DNA of 64,000 nucleotides from Schizochytrium sp. TIO01 (taxonomy: Eukaryota > Sar > Bigyra > Thraustochytrida > Thraustochytriidae), in assembly GCA_004764695.1 (NCBI GenBank), contig SMSO01000036.1:1694001-1758000 (forward strand). The letters run 5' to 3'. The translations under genes were made by a program, and so were the position numbers. The first letter of the stretch is position 1, and each line of letters starts with the position of its first letter. Positions 49,685 through 61,400 of this stretch are shown here, piece after piece. The notes beneath the pieces were generated by a model, which searched no databases, was not told the DNA's origin, and was given only the letters and a program-made list of their open reading frames with translations.

Positions 49685-51439
49685 AAATCCACGAAACCTC
49701 AGCTAGAAAAGCTGATTCTTTACACAAATACCTTCGAAGTGACTTTGCTTGAGCGAGTCGGCCAGAGACGCTGTCCAAGTCGTTTCCTCACGCAAAACTA
49801 TAGCACACCTCCAGAGTCGTTCATTTCTTTCTTTTTGCACTACCATCTTAATCGGACTAATTCTCTTTTGTTAGTGGTCTAACGTCCCTCCTTTGAATGG
49901 GGAACGAGGGGAACCTTGAACGAATTTGCATTCAATGATGGCCCAATTTTTCAATCCCTGGCTGGGTGAGTACCTTCCTGGGTTGTAGCTACTACTTCGA
50001 GACACCTTGACCACGACGAGTAGTTTTGCTGGAATAAGATATCAGTGGAGGATCTCTTTCCGATCGTACTCATAATTCAATTTTAAGAAAACAGGTATCC
50101 TCGTTCGGTTGAGTAGAATTCACTACAATAATGATCGTGGACAATATATACATATATATATATATACATATAGATTGAGTGAGAGAGAGAGAGAATTAGA
50201 AAATATGACCTCGGTCATGCATGCAGCAAATTAATGCTGTGCATCTGAGACCTTTATGTCGTAACCTATAAAACATACCAATTGACGTGCAATGCTGGTT
50301 GTTGAAACAGCTTGAAAGAGGGGAAATAATAACGTAAGGTCGTAAATGACCGAATGTCATGTCCAGGTGGAATAAGCAGTTTAGGTCTACGCTAAGCCAA
50401 TCAAGCCTCGATGCAAAAGTCTACAACAGCCATTCAATCCAACATCTTCAATATCTTATGACAGTCCGAAAAATGTCTTGTGATTGATGTGCAATGTGTC
50501 AGGAGCTGCGGCCTCCTTCGACCAGCCCATGAATTGAAATACCTTACTCCTATAGTAAACCATAATAGGTCCATAGTCAAGATTGTACCCCTTTTCTTCC
50601 TCGCGGCAATCCCTGAAGCTGCGAACACATGCGCAATGTCAAGCTCGTGCGAAATTCAATGAAGAACCAAGCTTGGACTGCTTCTCAGGGCTGAGGGAAA
50701 CGAGCCAGTGAATTGGATTGGAAAAGAAGGATTACCAGCGCCTGCTTGCGACGTGATTACACCACGCAGGCGTGGCAAGGGTAGGTACGGAGCAGCCCTT
50801 GTTCAAGTCACTAGACTCTATGGAAAGTAAGGAGGTGTGTACTGGAGTTTTCGAAGACATTTTGGAGAAGACGCAGAGGAGCTCAAGGTCTAGACATAGG
50901 AAGAGCGGTGGAGAAACTTGAGAGAAGAATAGCCTGCAAGGATCAGCGGGGTCCTTGCTTGCTACGGATAGGTATCCACTGGGCCGTGGTCTTCAAGCGC
51001 TGGCAAATGAAGTCATCTGCTTGAAGATTGCTAATCAAGTTTCGCGAGCTGAGCTCTACTTTGAGGGTGTTCCGAAGTCTTGAAGACAGACGCCCGAGAG
51101 AAGAGTTATATAGCTTTCAAGCCAAGGGTAAGGAAAGGCAGATCGAGGTTGTGGAGGTGCAGCGCAGAGGTAAGGCGTAAAGACGCCCATGGTTAGTACT
51201 GAGTGAAAGAAGGGTCGCTTGTTTACTCACACGAATCAGTGAGGACATTACCTTACCTACTTTTCTGCTTCAGAGACTAAGCGTATTGCTAGTGGCTTCA
51301 GTAGCACTGCGAGCACGTTCACCGCTTGGTCAGTGCTGCGGGCAGACGCTTGATAACTTGAGGCCTGCGGCCACGGGCTTGAGGCACGAGAGCAAAGCAG
51401 TTCCTAAATAACCGAGAAGCTTCGAGGCTTTGCAACAAA
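49685..51439. other. Divergent intergenic region between CaaX-protein and kinase genes
   Basis: Both flanking genes are transcribed away from this 1.75 kb, so it should hold both promoters. I see an AT dinucleotide tract at about 50142-50172 (ATATATAC units) followed by (GA)n at 50180-50194, but no element I can assign with confidence. Confidence 0.5.
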
Positions 51440-54028
51440 ATGCGAGTAGTTTGGCCTGGTCGACACGCACTGCATCGACCGAGACACCGCGAAAGTCACA
51501 AGGACGGGCTGCCATCACCTGACCAACAAGGTTCTAAAGAAGGTAACAGGTCTTCGATTGCAGACACACCAAGAGGAATTGACAAAACAGGGGAAGCAGA
51601 TACCAAAGACAACAGGAACGGCAAGGTGGAAATATATGCAAAGAAACAACACCGTAGAGGGCATTACGAGGAAGAAGTTGACGAAGAGGCAGACGGAGAA
51701 GACCAAGACCGATATCATCAGAAGTATCCTCAGAATCAGGGAAGGCCTCAGAAGAATTACGTTCCCCAACCAAGGGGGTGGGGAATAGGACGTCAGTCGA
51801 CCCCGTGGCCAAACGAAAATCACAGTAGTGATCAGCCTCAGCTCGAAAAGAAAAGGATGTCAGAGGCAAAGTCAGCATCTTCAAAACCACGTACAATCTA
51901 CGATGAGTACAGCATTCGGAGCGAAATTGGCAAAGGTGGGTACTCAAGAGTCTACCGCGCCGTACATCGTGAGACAGGGAAAGTTGTAGCCATCAAGGTA
52001 ATGGGTATTGAACCATTTGACACAGAAATGGAGAATATTGTTGATAATGAGATCGCAATTATGGAGCGAATTCGTGATGAAATTCCTGAGTTCGCTCCAA
52101 ATCTTGTGCAAATCATTGATGTCTTACATGAACCAGGGCATGAATTGGAGACGGCCCGTGTGTGTATAATCATGGAATACTTAGGAGGAGGCGAGTTATT
52201 TGATCGTGTCGTGCGAAAACGCCATTATACAGAAATCGATGCGTGTGCCATCATGAGCGAAATCGTACGCGCAGTGAAGGCTCTTCATACAAACGGGATT
52301 ATCCACCGCGATCTCAAGCCCGAGAATATCGTATTCGAGAACGAGAGTGATCGATCTAATGTTAAAATCATGGACTTTGGCCTTGCCCAAATGGTAGATG
52401 AACCCGATGCCCATACAAGTTTAGAGTATATTGGTACTTTGGGTTACGTTGCACCAGAGATTCTATTGTACAAGGAATATACCCCTGCATGCGACATTTT
52501 CTCATTAGGTGTTATCCTGTACATTCTTCTGGTGGGTCGCCAACCTTTCCGATCACGAAACGCTGCGGAGCAAATCATCAAGACCAAAACAGGAGCTTAC
52601 AGTCTTGATGGGCCGCAATGGGACGAGGTTTCTGATTATGCAAAGGATTTAGTGGAGAGAATGCTCGATGTTGATCCCACGACACGCATTACGATTGACG
52701 AGATTTTGCGTCATCCTTGGATGTATGCTTCCAATCTTCAAGCCGCCACCCGTCACTTGGCTGGCACTTTATCCGAGCTGCGGAATTTCAATGACCGCCG
52801 AAAGATGCGAGTCATGGCTGAACATGTTGTTGGTCAGACAACCGATGACTTGCGACTAGCGCTTATGGGCCTCTTGGAAAACAGTGCATCACACGCCTCA
52901 GGACTGAGCGCTCGAGAGATGCTAAAGCTAATATCATCTTTACAAGCTCTGCGAAAACAAGGTCATATTAATCGTGAGCAGTTTGTCAAGTTGCTGCAAG
53001 GTGTTGGATTAAAGTCCTTGCCTGCAAGCGATATATTTGACGTGCTTCTAGAACACGGTTCATTCTCTACTGCCGCTCGATCACGCCCCCGAAGACGGGC
53101 TGGTGGGACTACAGCTTTAGAAACCGAGAGTATTGATGGTAAAGAAGATCCAACAGGTGCCGAAGATACCCATAGTGAGCATGCCAATGATGGGGTCCTA
53201 CACGGGAACAGGGCCAAGCGTAGAATTAGTGCAAAAAGCAGAATGTTCCACCATCATGACATACACCATGGTGTTGACGATGCTAGAAGCAGAAACGATG
53301 AAGATTCAGAATTGGACGAACACGTCAGTGAAGATGATGATACTAATGCTGATGAAGATACTCTAGAAGAGCCTACGCTTGACGCAGATGAGCTTGTCGT
53401 TGGCCTGGCAGTCATTGCAGCAAAGGAATCGCGGGAGCGCGTACTGCAGGGAGTGTTTGGATTTCTAGCTAGCAGCAGTGCAAAATCTCAACCAGGGCGT
53501 CTCACAGCTGGGGGTTATTCAAAGTTGCTTCGTTTAATTGCTAGCTACGAGAGTCCTGGACAGAAGAGACAATATCGCAATCGCATCGCAAATGACCTAG
53601 CTACTGTATTCAGCGATGGAGCAGAGACATCCCGCGCAGCACAAGGCTCTTCTGAACAGGATTCAAGGCTATCAGGAACGCGGAAAAGCTTACCTCGTGG
53701 CTCAAAGGCCAGAAAAAGCGACGCCAATGCTCAGGCGGATGACGGTGTCAAAGATACTGATACAGATGCACACCGAGAGGTTGACGAAGTAGAAAGCGGT
53801 GAAACGACGCCCGGTGACATTAGCTTTGAAGACTTCCGACGTGGGGTGCTCGGTATAGGTGACCAGGTACTTCTAGGGTACCTTTCTTGGAATCGCCTCA
53901 TGCGATCTTTTACCCAACTTGATCAACACACATCTCCTCACTCATCCTTTAAGCGGGTTACAAGTTATCTTTCTAAAATGGCAACCTTTTCCAAAAATGT
54001 TGGTGATTCCTACACACCGCGTCAGTGA
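51440..54028 (+). CDS. CAMK-group Ser/Thr kinase, CDPK-like, with degenerate EF-hand-like C-terminus (862 aa)
   Basis: Kinase domain 158-427: glycine loop GKGGYS (164-169), VAIK Lys186, helix-C Glu204, catalytic HRDLKPEN (289-296), DFG (312-314), GTLGYVAPE (332-340) and DIFSLGVILY. All catalytic residues are present, so it should be active on Ser/Thr. The segment 438-457 (ending LRNFNDRRKMR) matches the autoinhibitory/calmodulin-binding helix that follows the kinase in CaMK-type enzymes. Beyond it, helices at 475-535 (HINREQFVKLLQGVG), 649-702 (ADELVVGLAVIAA, VFGFLASSS, GYSKLLRLI) and 790-805 (GDISFEDFRRGVLG) are spaced like EF-hands, but the loops lack the acidic ligands, so calcium binding is unlikely there. 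Acidic and Ser-rich linkers separate them. The first 139 residues are polar and low in complexity; Met140 (51857) is an alternative start. Single exon, divergent from the CaaX-protein gene. Confidence 0.88.
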   Translation: MRVVWPGRHALHRPRHRESHKDGLPSPDQQGSKEGNRSSIADTPRGIDKTGEADTKDNRNGKVEIYAKKQHRRGHYEEEVDEEADGEDQDRYHQKYPQNQGRPQKNYVPQPRGWGIGRQSTPWPNENHSSDQPQLEKKRMSEAKSASSKPRTIYDEYSIRSEIGKGGYSRVYRAVHRETGKVVAIKVMGIEPFDTEMENIVDNEIAIMERIRDEIPEFAPNLVQIIDVLHEPGHELETARVCIIMEYLGGGELFDRVVRKRHYTEIDACAIMSEIVRAVKALHTNGIIHRDLKPENIVFENESDRSNVKIMDFGLAQMVDEPDAHTSLEYIGTLGYVAPEILLYKEYTPACDIFSLGVILYILLVGRQPFRSRNAAEQIIKTKTGAYSLDGPQWDEVSDYAKDLVERMLDVDPTTRITIDEILRHPWMYASNLQAATRHLAGTLSELRNFNDRRKMRVMAEHVVGQTTDDLRLALMGLLENSASHASGLSAREMLKLISSLQALRKQGHINREQFVKLLQGVGLKSLPASDIFDVLLEHGSFSTAARSRPRRRAGGTTALETESIDGKEDPTGAEDTHSEHANDGVLHGNRAKRRISAKSRMFHHHDIHHGVDDARSRNDEDSELDEHVSEDDDTNADEDTLEEPTLDADELVVGLAVIAAKESRERVLQGVFGFLASSSAKSQPGRLTAGGYSKLLRLIASYESPGQKRQYRNRIANDLATVFSDGAETSRAAQGSSEQDSRLSGTRKSLPRGSKARKSDANAQADDGVKDTDTDAHREVDEVESGETTPGDISFEDFRRGVLGIGDQVLLGYLSWNRLMRSFTQLDQHTSPHSSFKRVTSYLSKMATFSKNVGDSYTPRQ

Positions 54029-57000
54029 GTACGTTAAGATGCATTCTAAAACAACTGACCATTCATTGTATTCCACAATTTCACCTCTTATATTGTTTAT
54101 CTTTTACACCTAATTATCAGTCTATTCTATTTCGAAAGAATTTTTTTCATTGTTGTCCTAAATCGATTGCTTGCGACTATAGTTTTAGAGATTATTGTGT
54201 GATAAGACTTCCAAGCTAAGCTCGGAGACCAAGGAGTGGTAAACCTGTATGGGAGTCTCTGCGTTTTCCCTCTTTCACAAGAAAATTTATGTAGAGCCGA
54301 GAATTTAATGTCAGTGATGTTCCTTATGTTATGCTATGTTATGTTACATATGTTGAAATTCCAGTTCTTGGTCCAGCATAAGGGTTAGCAACTTTGAGCC
54401 ACATAGAGCTTGATCGTAATCTTTTGTCAGGAGTTTACATTTGCCGCCCATATATCACTGCCAAACAAATAATTCAAATTTAATCCAAATGCTGGGCACT
54501 TATATATTTCGGCCCAAAGTAATACAGTTCACAAACTCAAAAAACATGTTGAGTCTTGGATGATTTGACGATCAGACATGCGTTTCTTTGTTATAATAAA
54601 TATGTGTGGACGAATCGAAGATACTGCTTCTAATAAGTCCTCCACCTCCGATGTGAAAATCTCATTTTGGCTGAGCTAAGGATTTAAGTAATTATTAGGG
54701 ATCTGTACAAGTTTAATAAATAAGAAAATCACCCCTAATACAAACTATTTTTATGGCTTAATTATAGGTGTAATATAGTATGTTATGTTGGACGTGACAA
54801 TAGTACAATCGCACACTTTAACTTGAAGTTGCTTTAAAAAAATACTGAAACTGAACTGGAACTCTTCGCATTCTCTAGAAGATCCCCGTACATTATTCTA
54901 AAGTTAAGACATATTCCCAATTAAGAGATGAAAATTTCAAAAAGAAGCTTCATTCGCCATCCGAATCTTGAAATGGCCGTAATACCTATTGTTAACTCCC
55001 CCCCCCCCTCGTTTTGTATTTAGACAAATCTTGTGGTTCACATACGGGCATTTGAGTAGAACTTATCGTGTTGGTCGAGTCACACGGGAGTGCATACCTG
55101 TTGAATTCGTCGAGGCAATCCTGCAGCTTGTGCTTGAAAAAAACCGAGACCATTTGGGTAGAAGTAATTAGACAAATCTGCAAAGTGATAGCTGGTGTCA
55201 TAGTGTTAAATATGGTTCATGCTATAGATAGCTCCTCAACAAGTTTAACGACTTCCAATGTGATCACTTCGCGTGCTTCAGTCGTTCAACGCCCTTTCTA
55301 AACAAAAGATTTCTTAATTAAAAATAAATAAATCTATTATGTAAAATCAATTGGAACGTGAGCACTAACAAAAAAAAGAAATAAACAAAGCAATCATTGG
55401 ACTCTCCCTCTTCGAGTCACTCTTACATGTACCCTATCAATCCTTTGACTTACGTAGGTACAAACGCGAGTTAAAAAATCATTCATTGTCTCTTCGTCAC
55501 TCTCGCTAGTCAAAGGTACGGAGCTGGAATCTTTTAATTTGGGTACATTTGTCAAGCCAAAACAATTGGTCAATGTCCCTTCGTCAGAACTATGACCTAT
55601 GGTGCTACTCTTTACCCTCGAACTTCTTATGTCGAGTAATTCAATTCAAAACTTTTTAGTTCCACCAGAAAAAAGCTGATGTATGTGCAAACGTCTTTGA
55701 ATTAGGATTGACCGCAATCGTCGTTCGTGTTTTTTGTTCTTAATCCCTCTTTTGAAAAGCAATCCCTGCAACCCAGGACCCCTGATACTGTTTCGGTAGA
55801 CCTTTACTACTGGTTCGACACTCAGATTTTTGCTCGGATTGTCAACGCATATTTTCTACTCCGCTCCTTGAACGAAATGAGGATCGCATGATACGTACTG
55901 CCACATTAACATATATACTGTACTTATGCTGCTTTCTCTATCATAAGTTGTGCTTTTTTCAGCTAGAAGTACGACAAGTACAAATCTACCTTGTCGCAAG
56001 TTGGGGACGTTGCCCCTTAAAACATTTGCACTTTCTGGTCATCTCTCTAAATTCGTCCCTATCGTTAAGGTGGCTGCCCTTCACTCTTCTTCTTTCAGCG
56101 TGATTTGCATGCCATTCTCGTTCTCTCATGTTTTTTGTGCAAACCTTGGATCCTGGTAAACCAAGCTGCCAAACCTGGATTTTTTTTTTTTTCGATGGCT
56201 CACTTGTGCTATTTGTAAGTGAATAGCTACACGACGGTGTTTATTCCAATATCTACGCCCTCATCCCCGTTTACTGGGCCAGAATACTCAGACCCTTTCG
56301 CACGCACAGTGGTCTCAGTCGTTCTAGTTAGTTTTTCTTTTCAATCAAATGTCTTGTGACCAGAGCTTGATGTATATTAATCAGTATGATCCAGATTCCG
56401 GTAGGTAGACCCTAATCAGTGTTAGGTAGGAAGACTGATTGGTGTGCACACACCACATCAGAGGAGATGTTCATCATCGGCCATTACAACTTTAAGTTAA
56501 AATTATCCACCGACAAGCTCGCAGCTCAGACTGGGTGCCACCCTAGCGGAAAGTGACCTTCGCGAGAGCGACTTAGCACGGGTGGCAGAACAATTGAAGT
56601 TCGCTGCTTGCTTCCGCGAATACTAATAGCTCCATGCTCTGCTCTCCTCTGTCGAATTTCTAGTTTAGCTACCTTGGAATGCTAATTGCAAATCACATCG
56701 GCCCTAGTTTGGCTACCTACTGCTCCTCCAAGCTTCTGCCAAGTGCATGCATGCAAGATCTATTCCGTTGCGCTGCTTCTTCGCCTTTAAGCTCCCGCGC
56801 GAGTCGCCATGGATGAATGAACCTTAAATGAGGGTTCGCAATGATTGGGTCTCAAGGAACTCAACTTGCAGTAGAGAGCCAAGATGCTTGGCTGTGCCGG
56901 CCCCAAAGCAGTCTCTTTGTTTGTTTTGCATCATTCTCTTCCCTGCACGCGCGACTTGGACGCTTTAGATCGTCAGTGTCTTTTTATTACAGGAAGCTGC

Positions 57001-58456
57001 GCTGCAAGTGCTGCAACAGCGACGTTGAATTGATCTCCTTCACGTGCCGCACGTTCTTCAGTCTCTCTGTGCTAGAGCCTGCCCACCTTCAAGCAGCCAA
57101 GGGGCTTACGAAGTGCGCTGGAGCAAGCACTCATCCACCCCCTCGGCCATGGGTGGGCTCGGCAAACTGGCTGTGGTGTGCGAGCAAGAAAATGCTGCTC
57201 GGGCATCGTGGATGATGTAGTATGCACGCACAGATAAGTAATCATAAACGCATCGAGTGAGACAGCACCCACCAGCAGTGACCCGAGGCGAGACTTCCGT
57301 GGAGCTTTGCAATCGCTTCTGATTGCTGCGCCCTTCAAGAACGCTATTTTAGCTTGGAACTGCATGTTCAGAGCCTACTGGCTGACTTGGACGGCGGACT
57401 TAGGATGTCACCACGCGCAGAGCCGCTACAAATCACTTTACTCCATTGCCCTCTTTGGCATACCTGCAACTTACAAATCTGAAGAAACTCGCCACGATGC
57501 ATACATGCATTCATGCATTCGATGCGGATTGCCTGCGGATCTTAGGTATGAACTTCTGGTTCAACATCTGTCAAGATCAACTTCGGGGGTGTTCGAGTTG
57601 ATGAGAACGTTGAAGCTATAAAATGTTCCACTCTGACGAGTCACGAGTCACACACAACGAACGAAGAAGCTACCTACCAACTCAAAGTCTCGTCCTGATT
57701 TGAAGATCTGTGCTGGAAAAGCAAGCAGCTAGCTTAACTGTACTTCCATCGCCATCTGAAGAAAACAAAATCGTGGCACATTTGTTCGCACCCACCGCCT
57801 TACACAGGTAAGTCTACAGTAGTCCTGGTAGGCAGGTACCTCCCGGCATGGGTTTTCAAGAATGAAGAAGACTGAGATCACGACTATAACTCTCACTCTG
57901 AGTGGCGAGAGGAAGTTTGCGCACTTGGATAAACTTGAAGTTCAAGCTAGCTTACCCAGACTGGTATAAACCAAGGAAGTAAATAAATCTGTTGTTTGGT
58001 TTTCTTATTAATTATTATGCTTTTTGTTTTTTATTGAGTCACTTCGACAAATTCTATGCAGTAGTTAGTTTACAAGTAGCTTTTTTTTATAATTTTTTCA
58101 ATATATATATTTTTTTAATGAAGACAAATAATTGTGAATAACAGGACATTACACACTTTGATATACTTAGTCTTACCAGAGACCATAGCGCACCTAGGCA
58201 TTTGCTCCTGTAACCTTTGCACGTGGTAGACAGGAACACGCTTGCCAGCAAACCCCCAACGCGGCGACGAGCTGCCAGCAAAACGTGGCTGTCGCTTGAT
58301 CGGAGAAACTGGGCCTGGGGAACCTAAACGGCCTAGTCGATATATTATATATGAGGCAAGCGTTATTGAGACTCGAATAAGAAATCGGCCGATCCAAAGA
58401 ACTCTCAACTCTTTATCTTTCACCTTACAAGGTGAACTGAGGTCCACTTCTTCACT
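54029..58456. other. 4.4-kb intergenic region upstream of the ABC transporter
   Basis: No ORF with recognisable features. It contains a run of 11 C at 54998-55008, a T run at about 56180-56191, and many short AT-rich stretches. The motif CTACCTAC or its complement occurs at about 56402, 56713 and 57673. The last 120 bases form the leader of the transporter gene. Confidence 0.55.
58338..58352 (+). promoter_or_regulatory. TATA-like AT box
   Basis: TATATTATATATGAG lies about 105 bp before the ATG of the ABC transporter, in otherwise mixed sequence. Position and composition fit a TATA box; there is no other evidence. Confidence 0.3.
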
Positions 58457-61400
58457 ATGCCTAAATCTGAAGATAACGCTGCTCTAGTGCCAGTCGTTTT
58501 GGATGATCTGGAGGACGAAACTCATGACATTGAGAAACAAGAAATTGATAAACGACGCAGCAGCCAGAAGACACGCGAAAGCAAACGTCGAAGCCACCGC
58601 ACAGCGCCAGATGATGATCAAGAAGAGGAGGAGGATTCCAAGAGTACTCTGAACCGCAAAGTATCCAGGAGCGAAAAGGACTCTGCATCTGATGACTTTG
58701 CAGTACGTATTCCGTCTCACCAACAAAGCAGCGATGCTAATGATGATGACGACGAAGGCAGTAAAGGTATGGTTGGTATTTGCGAGTTCTTTCGCTATGC
58801 AACCAAACAGGACGTAGTTTTAATTTTTCTTGGTCTCCTTGGTGGTGCAGGTCTTGGTGTAGCCATGCCTCTATTTGCCATCTTTCTAGGCGATCTATTC
58901 AATGACTTCAATAGTACCACTAGCAGTGTTATGGACGCAGGTCACAAGTACCTTCGATTCTTCTGCTTCGTTGGAGCTGGTGCTTTCGTTATGGGGTTTC
59001 TTCAGATTGCCTGTTTCACGATGGCTTCTGAGCGAATTACACTTCGCATGCGAAGCCTCTATTTAAACGCAATCCTAAAGCAAGATATTACATGGTTTGA
59101 TAAAGCCAGCAGTAAAGGAGGTCTGAGTTCAAGCATCAGCGAAAACACTGTAGTAATCCGTGAAGGCATTGTTAAGCTTGGTGAGCTTAGTCAGTTCAGT
59201 GCCATGTTTATTGGTGGTTTTGTGATTGGTTTTTATGAGTCTTGGCAGCTCACCCTTGTTATTGTTGCTATCACACCCTTGCTAGCAACTACTGGCTATC
59301 TGATGATGAAGCTCCTAGCCGAGGCAACACAAGGAGGTCTTGGAGCCTATGCTACTGCTGGTGGCCTGGCTGAAGAGACATTCACTATGATTCGCACTGT
59401 CACTAGTTACTCCCGCCAAGCCTTCATGCTCGATCGGTATGATGCTGAGCTAGCCAAGGCCGAAGGCCATGGCATTCGCAAAGCCCGCAACCAGGGTCTC
59501 ACGCTTGGCGCAACAATTGGAATTCTCTTCGCTGCTTACGGCTTAGCTTTTTGGTTTGGGGCTAAGCTTGTTGTTGATGCTCGCAACGACGCTGCTGCGC
59601 AGTACCCGCCAAGTACTTCTGTGAATGCAGAATGCTATGTTGGCAATTTCATTGATGAACTCACATCAGTTAGCTTGGGCTGTATGAGTACTGTGTCAGA
59701 ATCATTCTATTTTGAGACTGCAGCAGACGTGTGTAACTGCGTGCTTTGTGACTGTGGATGCACTGCATCTGGGGATTGCCTAGATGGTGGTGGTGTTTTG
59801 TCAGCATTTTTTGGAGTTCTGATTGGTGCGATGTCTCTTGGACAGCTTGCCCCAGCCCTAGGCTCTTTCACCAATGGACGCGCAGCTGCTGCTCGTATTT
59901 TCAATGTTATTGAGCGCGAGCCCGAAATTGATTCGTCTGGGGATAGTGGTTTACACCCTGATGACGTTGCTGGCGACCTTGCACTTGAAGACGTCCACTT
60001 TTATTACCCATCCAGACCAGAAGTGGAAGTCTTCAAAGGAATAAATCTGTCATTTCCGCATGGTACTACCACGGCGTTGGTCGGTGGATCAGGATGCGGC
60101 AAGAGCACGGTCACGCAACTTCTCATGCGATTTTACGATCCTACTCAAGGCCGCGTCACCCTGGATGGTATTGATATTCGTGACATCAATCTTTCTTGGC
60201 TTCGCAACAACATTGGACTTGTCTCGCAAGAGCCAATCTTATTTGCAACCAGTATTTATGCAAATATTGCTTATGGTGCTCCTGAAGGTGAAGATGTAAC
60301 GCGTGAAGAAATCATTGAGGCCACAAAGTCTTCCAACGCCTATGACTTCATTATGGATCTCACTGATCAGTTTGATTCGTATGTAGGTGAAGGCGGTAGT
60401 ACACTTTCTGGAGGTCAGAAGCAGCGTATTGCTATTGCGCGTGCTTTGGTTCGCAACCCGCAGTTGTTGATTCTCGATGAGGCAACTTCAGCATTGGACT
60501 CTGAATCTGAACGTGTAGTGCAAGCAGCACTTGATGAGCTCCTTGCGACACAGAATCGTACAACGATTGTGATCGCGCACCGTCTCACAACTGTCCAAGA
60601 TGCGGACAATATTATCGTTCTTGGGGAAGGCGAGGGCCTGTTAGAGCAGGGTACACACGAGGAGCTCGTAGCAAAGCGCGGAAATTATTATGCTCTTCTT
60701 TCTGCAGCCAAAAGCTCAGAACAGAAAGACGAGGATGACCCAGTTGAATTTGCACCTCTAAATGAACCTGAGGTGGAGGAAGATGAACCCGAGCCGCGCC
60801 GTTTTCTTAGTTCCAGCAGCATCAGCGAATTCTCTATGAAAGCCCTAGGAATTGGCTCATCTGACAAAGACGACGAAAAGAAGAAGGGAAAGGGAAAGAA
60901 GGCTAAGGATCCACCCGTTCCATTACGCCGCATTCTTCGTTATTCGGCACCAGAAAAATGGTACTACATTCCTGCTGTCCTTGCATCAGCTATCAATGGT
61001 GCTCTTATGCCTGTTTTCAGCCTCATCTTTGTGCAACTTGCTAATGTGTTCTACTACCCAACCACTGAGGAAACAAAGGACATTGCCAGGCGCTTTTCTT
61101 TGTACTTCCTTGCTCTCGGTGTTGCTTCGTTTCTCATCAACTTGGTACAAACGTACTACTTCGGGGTTGTATCTGAGCGTATGACTCGTCGGATTCGTCG
61201 AGAGCTCTTTGCTTCAATGTTACGACAAGATATTGGCTTTTTTGACGATAAGGAAAATTCTGTAGGCGCACTTACAAGCCGACTTTCAACTGATGCAGCT
61301 CTTGTGAAAGCAAGCTTGGCAGACCGAGCTGCAATCACGGTTCAGAACATTGTTACAGTTCTATTGACATTCATCCTCGCCTTCTTATACTCATGGCAAA

